Source: Nocardia neocaledoniensis
GTDB lineage: Bacteria > Actinomycetota > Actinomycetes > Mycobacteriales > Mycobacteriaceae
Assembly: GCF_003182135.1 (NCBI RefSeq)
Contig: NZ_QGTL01000001.1
Span: 806,001 to 870,000, forward strand
Reading direction: 5' to 3'
Length of the DNA stretch: 64,000 bases
Each line of letters opens with the position of its first letter. The stretch's first letter is position 1. The position numbers and the translations under genes were made by a program. The notes beneath the pieces were generated by a model. It searched no databases, was not told the origin of the DNA, and saw nothing but the letters and a program-made list of their open reading frames with translations. Positions 36,392 through 44,055 of the stretch are shown one piece after another.

Positions 36392-37420
36392 TCAGCTACC
36401 GGACAGGATCGATCTCAGGGACAGGCCGAGGGCATGCGCGAACGGTGGCGGAGTCGCGTTGCCCACCTGCCGATACCTGGCCGTTTTTCGACCTTCGAAG
36501 GTCCAGTACGGCGGGAACCCTTGCAGTGCGGCCACCTGATCGACAGTGAGCTTCACCTTGTGGTCCGCCCCCTGCGAAGGGTCCCAGACGAACGATGCCG
36601 AGGGCACGTCATCGGCGAGCGCGCGCCCGTTGACGCCGTACTTCGCCCAGGCGCGGACCGAGCCTTGCGGGCCGAGGTCACCGCCCCCACGATCCCATGA
36701 CCCTCCGACGATCGTCGGCGCGATCCCGTCGGCGCCAGCCGCCCACTCGGTAGCCTGCTTCCACCCCCGCGCACTCATCGACCCACGAAGGACCGCTCCG
36801 ACGGTCAGTCCCGGAGCGGGTGGGATCGGCCGAAGATTCGCCGCGAAATTGTCGACACCGCCCTCACGAAGGGCCACCATGACCGCGTACTCACGGTGCT
36901 GCGGTACGCCGAAATCGCAGGCATCCACCAGCAGCCAGCAATACTCGTATCCGGCGTCTTCGAGATGCTTGGCGACCCGACGGCGACTCGACGCGTATTC
37001 CTCCCGTTTCAGCAGATCAGGAACATTTTCGAGCAGCAGCGCGCGTGGGCGCAGTTCCACTGTCAACCGCGCGGTGGTCTCGAAAAGCTCCAGCTCCCAG
37101 CCACTCCCCCGGGGTCGCGACGCGGTAGCCGCGGACTTCACGCGCGGTAATCCGGCGGCGAGGAGGTCGATCTCCGGGCGCCCCGGCAGATCGACTCTGG
37201 GTTCGAAGCGGAGCAGGTCCTTGTGGAGAACATTCCATCGAGGGCGATTCGCCCGCAATGTTTCGCACGCCACGTCTCGATTGTCGAGCAACAGCACAGG
37301 GTCGAATCCGGCTTGCTCCAACCCGAGCGCCAGCCCACCCGCGCCCGCGCACAGCTCGATCGAGGCAAGCCGATTCGTATGAAGCAAACTGTGCGCAAGA
37401 CGATCCGATTCGATCCCCAT
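36392..37420 (-). CDS. C5-methyltransferase paralogue lacking the catalytic Cys
   Basis: 342 residues with the C5-methyltransferase fold: motif I ELCAGAGGLALGLEQAGF (SAM binding), ENV motif VI intact (131-133), motif VIII PQHREYAVMV and motif X QVGNATPP. Motif IV, normally G-G-P-P-C-Q, reads A89-G-L-P-R93-V-K-S, so the nucleophilic cysteine is Arg. The Arg codon is CGC, one transition away from TGC, but neighbouring residues also differ, so this looks like a settled change. Start ATG 37420 with AGGGGTGG upstream. It probably partners the active enzyme as a non-catalytic, DNA-binding or SAM-binding subunit. First gene of the operon. Confidence 0.85.
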   Translation of the reverse strand: MGIESDRLAHSLLHTNRLASIELCAGAGGLALGLEQAGFDPVLLLDNRDVACETLRANRPRWNVLHKDLLRFEPRVDLPGRPEIDLLAAGLPRVKSAATASRPRGSGWELELFETTARLTVELRPRALLLENVPDLLKREEYASSRRRVAKHLEDAGYEYCWLLVDACDFGVPQHREYAVMVALREGGVDNFAANLRPIPPAPGLTVGAVLRGSMSARGWKQATEWAAGADGIAPTIVGGSWDRGGGDLGPQGSVRAWAKYGVNGRALADDVPSASFVWDPSQGADHKVKLTVDQVAALQGFPPYWTFEGRKTARYRQVGNATPPPFAHALGLSLRSILSGS

Positions 37421-38170
37421 CGCCACCCCTAACTGCCACAATGTCTGCGACCTGCCCAAGAGTAGCGTTCGACGCCGAGTTGGCGGTCTCGCCGGACCTC
37501 CACTTGAGGCCGTGCGCGATTCGGCGCTGACACAGCATGCAATGATCCTCTATGCAGCTGGGCAGACACCGATGGACGGGTCCACAGATGGCACCAGCAG
37601 ACCGGACCATGTGTCTGCCGATGAGCGTGAGTCTCCGCCGATCCCACCTGCTGCCGCTGAGCGCCCGGCTAGACCGAGAACATGATTCGCTTGCCGGAAC
37701 GCGGCGCCAGCCATAGCCGCCAGGAGTACCGGCGGCCTCGGCCGCAGGCTGCGCGCCGCCGACCGGGTCCTCAGGAACTAACGGTCGGAGCGGACTCAGA
37801 CGAGCGCCATCGCGGCTGGCAGTATTGGCACCAGGTCAGCACCGCTGATGTTCCGGATCTGTTACCGCACAGCCCTGCCCCGACCGAGGGGCGCCGCGCG
37901 GCGGAATGAGTACGACCAAAACGACCGGGACTGACCGTGCGTCCGGAGGCATTCATCTTTGCCGGCACAGAGTACGGGCGTAACCTGAGCTCACCCGCCC
38001 CCAGCAGTGCCTAACCGGCTGGAACTACCGACCGGAGAGGAACTTTCGCTTCGATGGGAGTGCCGCATTCCGCTGTTGCCTACGACGGCTGGGGGTGTAA
38101 GTTGCTTCGTGACGCCGCAGCTTTCATGTTGCGCAGGGGTTGACTCGACACAGGACACCAGGGGGCAACG
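37421..38170. other. 750-bp divergent intergenic region without a clear gene
   Basis: This gap separates the seven-gene cluster (minus) from the OLD-like/methyltransferase pair (plus), so both promoters must be here. Open frames exist (for example 37682-37909 plus, 37771-37968 minus) but they are basic, low-complexity and show no motif. I looked for a Vsr-type nickase or a small C-protein regulator, which often accompany such systems, and found neither. Composition shifts toward lower GC near 38.2 kb. Confidence 0.5.
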
Positions 38171-39994
38171 ATGCACGGAGCCGAGCATGAAACTCTCGCA
38201 AAGATGTGGCAGGGCTCGGCTTTCGAGCCAGCCATCCGCCATATCAGATTCCCATTGTTTAGAAATTTGTCGACCAACCTCCTGATTGAGTTCAACCACC
38301 CCATCACGGCTATAACCGGACCGAACGGATCGAACAAATCTGCAATTCTGCGGGCGCTACAGGGATGCCCACGCGGCAATGACCTCGGCCGCTACTGGTT
38401 TGGTACAGCCGTCGACGAGATTCCGCCGAGCCAAAGGCACCGATTCATTTACGGCCGCTACTCGAAGAGCTCCAACGGAATTGTAGAGGTAATCAAGACG
38501 CGCATCGGCCGGCGCCGAGACTCCCGTTCGGGACCGGTCGCAGACCCTGACCTTTTCGAACCCAGCCGGCCACTAACCACAGCGCCGGATAATATGGAAC
38601 GATTCGATCCGACAATACCGATGATCGACGGGGACGCCTCAAAAACCCGCTGGGCTACAATCTCGAAGGACGTTCTCTACCTCGACTTCCGATCTCAACT
38701 CTCCGCTTTCGACTGGGCCATGAACCATGCCGACATACCATTTGATATCGGATCTACGCAAGAAGAGCTGAACCTCATAAATGCACGAAAGAAGTCCGTA
38801 CGCAACAGAACGTCCCGACTTTCAAAAGCACTACAGAATTCGCTTGAGTCCGACGTCTGGTTCAAGGTTGAGCGAATCATGCAGCCCCTTCTGGACATGC
38901 CTGAAGAACAGCGAGTGTGGGTCGAGAGAATTCTTGGCAGAAAGTACTCCCGAATTCGACTCATTCGCCATCGGTATTTCGGACGCCCAGGTGGTTGGAC
39001 AATTATCCTGGAGTCACCCGATGGGTTGAAATATACCGAAGCTTTTGCAGGAAGCGGAGAATATGCGGTGGCACTGTTGGTCCACCGCATCAGTAGCGCC
39101 AAAGAGAAGTCGCTAATTTTGCTTGACGAACCGGAAGTTTCGCTCCACCCTTACGCTCAACGTCAGGTGGTGAACTATCTTATCGAAGCTGCCAAAGTAC
39201 ACAAGCATCAGATCATTTTCGCAACACATTCTTCAGAGATGATTCGCGAGTTGCCTCCGACTGCAGTCAAAGTACTAACAGTCCGCGCGGTCGACGGGAA
39301 GGTTGATATCCCGGTTCAAAATTCGGCTCCTCAGTTCGCTTTCGACGCAATCGGCGCGCATTACGAGCACCCGACGATCGTCGTCGAAGATAGACTGGCG
39401 GCCGAACTGGTGGAGCAGGCACTTGAAGGCCATCCCCGCCGAGACGCGGTTCAGATCAAGTTCCTGCCGGGCGGCGCCGACACGCTGTGGAGCTACTACG
39501 TGCCGATGTGGGCACACGAGAAGCGAACCGACCTCCTTCTGCTACTAGACGGTGACCAGGCCATAGATCCGCCCAGGCCAGTCGACGAGATCCCTCCGGG
39601 CGAGCTAGAGGCGGAGATCGGTAAGACCTTCAAATGTAAGGGCGGGCCACAGCTACCGTTCAGTGCGTCCGATCCTACGAGCGCTGTGCACCGCGCCGAG
39701 TCGGTCAAATGCACGCTGGAGTGGAGACGGCGCTTCGTGGCGTTCCTCCCGTGCTGGACCCCGGAGGCATTCCTCTGGGACTACCGTGTCCTAGACCCAG
39801 GCAACCAGACAGAGACCACGCCCAGCGCGAACGGCAAGGCTTCGTGGCGCGACTACACAGTGGCCCAGACCGGCAAGTCGGACGGCACCACGATTCACAC
39901 CTTCCAGCTGCAGGCCCTTCGGCGTGTCCCCGGCGACTGTGCGACAATGAGCGAAATCCGCCGCACGGTCGACGACTTCATTGGGAGTTTATAA
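38171..39994 (+). CDS. OLD-like ATPase with TOPRIM-type nuclease half
   Basis: 607 residues. The N-terminal ABC-type ATPase has Walker A GPNGSNKS (50-57), signature FAGSGEYAV (292-300), Walker B LILLDEPEVSLHP (315-327) and H-loop FATHSS (350-355). The C-terminal part carries a TOPRIM-like set of acidic residues: E406/D407 in TIVVEDRLAAELVEQAL and D460-x-D462 in LLLLDGDQ. OLD nucleases such as GajA of Gabija share this order. Local G+C is low (a sample line near 38.2 kb is about 45%), unlike flanking genes. Its TAA overlaps the methyltransferase ATG by one base, so the two are coupled. No UvrD-like helicase gene is nearby. Confidence 0.85.
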   Translation: MHGAEHETLAKMWQGSAFEPAIRHIRFPLFRNLSTNLLIEFNHPITAITGPNGSNKSAILRALQGCPRGNDLGRYWFGTAVDEIPPSQRHRFIYGRYSKSSNGIVEVIKTRIGRRRDSRSGPVADPDLFEPSRPLTTAPDNMERFDPTIPMIDGDASKTRWATISKDVLYLDFRSQLSAFDWAMNHADIPFDIGSTQEELNLINARKKSVRNRTSRLSKALQNSLESDVWFKVERIMQPLLDMPEEQRVWVERILGRKYSRIRLIRHRYFGRPGGWTIILESPDGLKYTEAFAGSGEYAVALLVHRISSAKEKSLILLDEPEVSLHPYAQRQVVNYLIEAAKVHKHQIIFATHSSEMIRELPPTAVKVLTVRAVDGKVDIPVQNSAPQFAFDAIGAHYEHPTIVVEDRLAAELVEQALEGHPRRDAVQIKFLPGGADTLWSYYVPMWAHEKRTDLLLLLDGDQAIDPPRPVDEIPPGELEAEIGKTFKCKGGPQLPFSASDPTSAVHRAESVKCTLEWRRRFVAFLPCWTPEAFLWDYRVLDPGNQTETTPSANGKASWRDYTVAQTGKSDGTTIHTFQLQALRRVPGDCATMSEIRRTVDDFIGSL

Positions 39995-41022
39995 TGGATC
40001 CGAAAAATGTTTCGGTCATCGATTTCTTTTCCGGTTGCGGCGGAACTAGCCAGGGATTCAAAGACGCCGGCATGAACATCACTGCAGGCATAGACTTTGA
40101 TCCAGATTCTGCGGCCACATTCCGACACAATTTCGAAGGCTCCACTTTCATTGAGTCTGATATTCGCAAGGTTGAGATCGATCAAATTAGAGACCTTATG
40201 CCGGAAGGTCCGACACTATTTGCTGGATGTGCACCATGCCAACCGTTCTCTCGACAGAATAGGACGACTACCGACCAGGACCCTCGCCGAAATCTACTCT
40301 ATGAATTTAGCCGATTTGTGACTACGTTACGCCCAGAGTTTGTAGTAGTAGAGAATGTTCCAGGGCTGCAGAACCCCAAGAAGTCAGGACCACTTGAGGA
40401 TTTCATGACAGCCCTCACTGAGGCGGGCTACATTGCGGAATATAGCATTCTCCGCGCACTGGAATTCGGTGTCCCACAGGAACGCAAGCGACTCGTAATC
40501 GTCGCTTCACGTATCGGCAGCTCTGCTCTACCGAAGCCCACCCACGTCATTGCAGGAGGGAAGCCGATGGCCACGGTGCGGCAGGCGATCGAGACGTTGC
40601 CTCCGATTCTCGACGGAGACGTGCATCCCGACGACCCAGACCATGCGACTATGCGGCTGTCCGAGATCAATAAGCTGCGCATCCGGTCAACACCGGAAGG
40701 CGGAGATCGCCGCAACTGGACCAAAGAGCTCGTCCTTCCGTGCCATACCGGACACGGTGGCCACACCGATACGTATGGCCGTATGTGGTGGGACCGCGCT
40801 GCTTCGGGACTCACGACCCGGTGCATTTCCTACTCCAACGGACGATTCGGACACCCAGAGCAGCATCGGGCGATCAGCGTCCGGGAAGCTGCATGCCTCC
40901 AGACCTTTCCCCGAGACTTCCGGTTTGCGGGGACCCTGACATCGAAGGCACGACAGGTCGGCAACGCGGTGCCGCCCCTGATGGCGAAGCGGATTGGGCA
41001 GGCGCTGACCGCTGCCACGTGA
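39994..41022 (+). CDS. DNA (cytosine-5) methyltransferase coupled to the OLD-like gene
   Basis: 342 residues with a full motif set: I DFFSGCGGTSQGF, IV GCAPCQPFS (C82), VI VENVPG (120-125), VIII PQERKRLVIVASR, IX-like GLTTRCISY and X RQVGNAVPP. The target-recognition region lies about 195-265. Translation start ATG overlaps the stop of the OLD-like gene (TAATG). The first half is very AT-rich for this genome (a sample line near 40.15 kb is 38% G+C), then composition rises toward the host value, suggesting recent transfer or recombination. It probably marks self DNA for the OLD-like enzyme. Confidence 0.92.
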   Translation: MDPKNVSVIDFFSGCGGTSQGFKDAGMNITAGIDFDPDSAATFRHNFEGSTFIESDIRKVEIDQIRDLMPEGPTLFAGCAPCQPFSRQNRTTTDQDPRRNLLYEFSRFVTTLRPEFVVVENVPGLQNPKKSGPLEDFMTALTEAGYIAEYSILRALEFGVPQERKRLVIVASRIGSSALPKPTHVIAGGKPMATVRQAIETLPPILDGDVHPDDPDHATMRLSEINKLRIRSTPEGGDRRNWTKELVLPCHTGHGGHTDTYGRMWWDRAASGLTTRCISYSNGRFGHPEQHRAISVREAACLQTFPRDFRFAGTLTSKARQVGNAVPPLMAKRIGQALTAAT

Positions 41023-41030
41023 ATCGGAAG

Positions 41031-41050
41031 AACCGTTCAGCCGAACGGTT
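41031..41050 (+). terminator. Terminator after the OLD/methyltransferase pair
   Basis: 8-bp stem AACCGTTC / GAACGGTT with a 4-nt loop, 8 bp after the methyltransferase stop. Confidence 0.65.
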
Positions 41051-41538
41051 GCACTGTGCGTAGTTCGGCGGGCGTCTCTGAAAGCTCAACAGTCCCCTGC
41101 AGTTCGGCGACGTTGGAACGTAGTGCGGCCGTACGAACCTTGGCTCGGGACATCCTCGGGCGGACCGCCAGGTTCGGCAGTTCGGCCCGGCCGTTCCGAC
41201 CTGCCGCACGATAAAGCGCTGGCCGAGTATTACTGATGTATGGCCCGCTGCACTCTGTAGCCACGATCAGAAAATGTGTTGATGGGGCTTTCCAGGTCGG
41301 TGGGTCGGATGTGGGCGACCGTAGCTCGGTGCACGGTACCGACATCGGCAACCAGACATCCGGGAAGCAAGGTGGCAGCACGCGAGGTATTGCTTAGCAC
41401 AATCGTCGGTGGGACGTCGGTTCACATGTATCTGTGCCGGAATTTTCGTTGTAACGCACAGATATTGGTGAAGTACTGGCCAGGGGCCAGGTGGGGCGGC
41501 ATGCTCGGGGGGAGAGTCGCGCGTTGTTCAGGAGTCAC
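41051..41538. other. Gene-free stretch at the right edge of the defence island
   Basis: About 490 bp between the terminator and the next Shine-Dalgarno. Several short frames exist on both strands but none has a motif or a good start. It contains several irregular copies of the word AGTTCGGC (41059, 41101 and 41178 regions). It may be the scar of the insertion that brought in the lower-GC genes. No transposase or integrase remnant was recognisable. Confidence 0.4.
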
Positions 41539-41754
41539 ATGGTTGTTCGAGGTGACCGGGGTGATGGCGCGCCGGAGACGTTGCCCGCGTTGCAGGGGCT
41601 GCCCGCTGAGGAGGCGCGGGATCTGTTCGAATTGATGCGGTCGGCGGTGACGTTCGAGGCCAAGGCGTTGGACAAGTCGATCGACTCGATCATGGGGGCG
41701 TTGCCGCGGCCGTTGCGCGCGGTGACGAAGAAGATCATGTTCGGGGGGCGATGA
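41539..41754 (+). CDS. Small helical protein, partner of the next gene
   Basis: 71 residues, not recognised. A CAGGAG Shine-Dalgarno sits 5 nt before ATG 41539. The sequence is Asp/Glu/Arg-rich at first, then a helix with LPAEEARDLFELMRSAVTFEAKALDKSIDSIM and a basic C-terminus (RAVTKKIMFGGR). Its stop overlaps the ATG of the next gene by 4 nt (ATGA), so the two are a coupled pair. It could be a regulator or adaptor of the 424-residue protein. Confidence 0.65.
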   Translation: MVVRGDRGDGAPETLPALQGLPAEEARDLFELMRSAVTFEAKALDKSIDSIMGALPRPLRAVTKKIMFGGR

Positions 41755-43025
41755 CGGATCTGACGACGCGGGCGCAGTTGATTCTGCTGGCCCGCACGCT
41801 GCATGTGCATCCGCAGCGGGTGCACCATCTGCGCTATCTGGGGGCGGATCGGTTGCACGAGTTGCAGCAGCAGATCTCGGGGGTGCTGTTCGATCAGCAC
41901 ACCGAGACGTTTCGGCGGATCAGCGCGCTGGTGCCGTTCATTCCGCTGTCGATCTCGATTCCGTTGGTGCAGAAGCTCGTTCCGCCGATGACGACCGGGC
42001 GGGCGGCGGGCGCGGTGGGTGTGGAGCATCCGGTGAAGGCGGCGGAGACGTTGACGATGCTGGATCCGCGGTACGCGGCCGATTGCGCGCCGTATCTGGA
42101 TCCGCGGGCGATCGAGCAGATCGCGGACATGGCGCCGACGCAACCCGTGGTCGAGATCGTCAACGAGTTGCTGCGGCGGCGGGACTATGTGACGGCGGGG
42201 CCGTTCTTGTCGTGCGCGACACCGGAATTGATCGCGGCGGTCGAGGCGGGGGTGCACGATGACGCGGGGCTGATCCATTCGGCGGCGTACGCGTACGACG
42301 TGGCGATTCTCAGCGCCGTCGTCCGGCAGTTGCTCGACGGGCCGTATCGGCGGGTGCCGCGGATGGCGCAGACGGTCCTTTCGGGGACGCCGGCGCTGCA
42401 GCACGCGGCGCTGTCGGTGTTCTCGCGGTGCGACACCGACGTGATCAGCCGGGTGGGTGATGTGCTGTTCGGCAACGCCCGGCCGCGGGATGTCGCCCTG
42501 CTGGTCATGAACGCGCTGCGGGTCGGCGCGGTGCCGGAATTCCTCACCATGGCAGGGCATCTCACGCCGCTGGGGTTGTGGACGCTGGTCGGGAACCCGG
42601 TGTTCGAGAATGCCGGGGTCGCGGCGGGGATGGTCCGGACACTGGACGGTCGTGACGACGCGGGGTGCTGGCGGGGACTGTTCACACTGACCACCCGCAT
42701 GGACGAGCGATTCAAGACGATCGTCGGCTGTTCGCTCGCCGCGTTGTCCGACGCCGCGGTCGCCGAGTTGCCCGCGCGGGCGACCGAAACCGGTTGCTGG
42801 CCCGCGCTACTCGATGTGGTCGCCGTCGCCGGGCACGACGCGCGCGCTCGGTTCGGCGCCGTGTGGGCGGGGCTGGGGCCGGAACGGCGGGCACATCTGC
42901 ATCGGTGCATCACCGAGCATCAGTACGACACGCGGCTGGCCGAGATCACCGCGATGGTCGCGCCGGTGGCTGTCGATCAGCTGTTCTTCCATCGTCGGCG
43001 CAAGCAGCGGTATCGGCAGGGTTGA
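41751..43025 (+). CDS. Helical-repeat-like protein, function unknown
   Basis: 424 residues, no known motif. The protein is almost entirely helical, with repeating units of 30-40 residues that contain paired hydrophobic helices (for example TPELIAAVEAGVHDDAGLIH, then VAILSAVVRQLLDGP, then DVALLVMNALRVGAV), suggesting a HEAT-like solenoid. A short hydrophobic, proline-rich stretch (VPFIPLSISIPLVQKLVPP, about 61-79) could touch membranes. The C-terminus is basic (FFHRRRKQRYRQG). It overlaps the small upstream gene by 4 nt. High GC typical of the host. Confidence 0.7.
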   Translation: MTDLTTRAQLILLARTLHVHPQRVHHLRYLGADRLHELQQQISGVLFDQHTETFRRISALVPFIPLSISIPLVQKLVPPMTTGRAAGAVGVEHPVKAAETLTMLDPRYAADCAPYLDPRAIEQIADMAPTQPVVEIVNELLRRRDYVTAGPFLSCATPELIAAVEAGVHDDAGLIHSAAYAYDVAILSAVVRQLLDGPYRRVPRMAQTVLSGTPALQHAALSVFSRCDTDVISRVGDVLFGNARPRDVALLVMNALRVGAVPEFLTMAGHLTPLGLWTLVGNPVFENAGVAAGMVRTLDGRDDAGCWRGLFTLTTRMDERFKTIVGCSLAALSDAAVAELPARATETGCWPALLDVVAVAGHDARARFGAVWAGLGPERRAHLHRCITEHQYDTRLAEITAMVAPVAVDQLFFHRRRKQRYRQG

Positions 43026-43094
43026 TCGCCGGCGCGACATGGATGTCGGGAAAGTGGGTACTCGGGACAGCGGCTGTCGATTCCAGGAGGAACC

Positions 43095-43781
43095 ATGTAT
43101 CCCGCTCCCGCCCAGCGTCCCGCCACCGGAGGGACGGCGGTGACCGCGGCGATACTGGCGACTGTTGGTGGCCTGGCCGGGCTCGGTGGGGTTCTCATGT
43201 ACGTGGTGAACACGGTGCGCTTCGACAGTCCGGTGTTCGGGTGGGGGTTCATGCCCGGATGGGTATCGATCGTGGTCGCGGTGTCGTTCGTGATCGATCT
43301 CGTGGCCGCTGTCATGCTGCTCGTAGGGGCGGCGCAGGTGTTCGGGCGGCGTGGGTCGGGGCCGACGCTGGTGGCGCTGGGTTGTTTCGGGGTGATCGTG
43401 GCGTATCTGCTCGGGGCGTTCACGGGGCTCGTGCTGAGTCTGGAGTACGACCTTCCGATCATCAGCGGGCAGAGTTCGATCTTCGGGAACACGAGTGTGG
43501 ACAGCATGCTCGGGGCCTATGTCGAGATTCCCTGGGCGATTTCGCTGTTGGTGATGGTGTTCCCGCTGGTCACGTTCACTCTCGCGGTGTTGCCGTCGAC
43601 TCGTCGGTGGTGCAAGGGAACTCGTCCAGGGTGGCCTGTTCAGGGGGCGCAGCCGTACGGAATGCCTCCCGGGGCGTACCACCCGGGCAACTCTCCTTAC
43701 CAGGCCCAACCGCAGGCTGTGCCGGGTTATGGCGCGCCTAAGGGGCATCCGGGCCATCCGCCGCAATACGGCCCGAGGTAG
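43095..43781 (+). CDS. Four-helix membrane protein with Pro/Gly/Tyr-rich tail
   Basis: 228 residues. Four predicted membrane helices (about 16-40, 52-82, 92-115 and 148-166) are followed by a disordered C-terminal tail rich in Pro, Gly, Tyr and Gln (residues about 178-228, PGYGAPKGHPGHPPQYG). Such tails are common on mycobacterial and nocardial membrane proteins and often face the cytosol. Function unknown. The AGGAGG Shine-Dalgarno 5 nt before ATG is strong. It is separated by 274 bp, with no clear gene, from the next gene. Confidence 0.75.
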   Translation: MYPAPAQRPATGGTAVTAAILATVGGLAGLGGVLMYVVNTVRFDSPVFGWGFMPGWVSIVVAVSFVIDLVAAVMLLVGAAQVFGRRGSGPTLVALGCFGVIVAYLLGAFTGLVLSLEYDLPIISGQSSIFGNTSVDSMLGAYVEIPWAISLLVMVFPLVTFTLAVLPSTRRWCKGTRPGWPVQGAQPYGMPPGAYHPGNSPYQAQPQAVPGYGAPKGHPGHPPQYGPR

Positions 43782-44055
43782 ACGCCGGCAAAGCCGGCGC
43801 GTCGCCGGAGTGGCCGGTCAGGCCTCCGCGCAGCCGTCCTCCGCGCCCACCTCCACCGAATTCGTCGACCGCGGCCGGCACGACGACAACGGCCTGCACC
43901 TCGGCCAGAATCCGCTGCGCAAGTGGCTGCATCACCTGCTGCCCCACGGCGCGTTCGGCAGCGTCGACTGAATGACTCGTGGCCTGCTCGCCTTGCTGGG
44001 CAGGCATCGGCGCCTGGTCCACGAAAGCACACGGCGTCTGATATGAACGAACGCA

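Noticed and set aside
36600..37200. Frameshift as explanation for the missing PCQ motif in the first methyltransferase
   Set aside because: The frame is continuous from motif I through motif X with normal spacing, so the change is a substitution, not a shift.
37682..37968. Short frames on both strands in the gap between the two methyltransferase systems, tested as a possible Vsr nickase or controller protein
   Set aside because: No Vsr or helix-turn-helix motif, poor starts, and the two frames overlap each other; treated as non-coding.
41051..41538. Insertion-sequence remnant at the right edge of the low-GC genes
   Set aside because: I could not find terminal inverted repeats or transposase motifs by eye; only irregular AGTTCGGC words are present.
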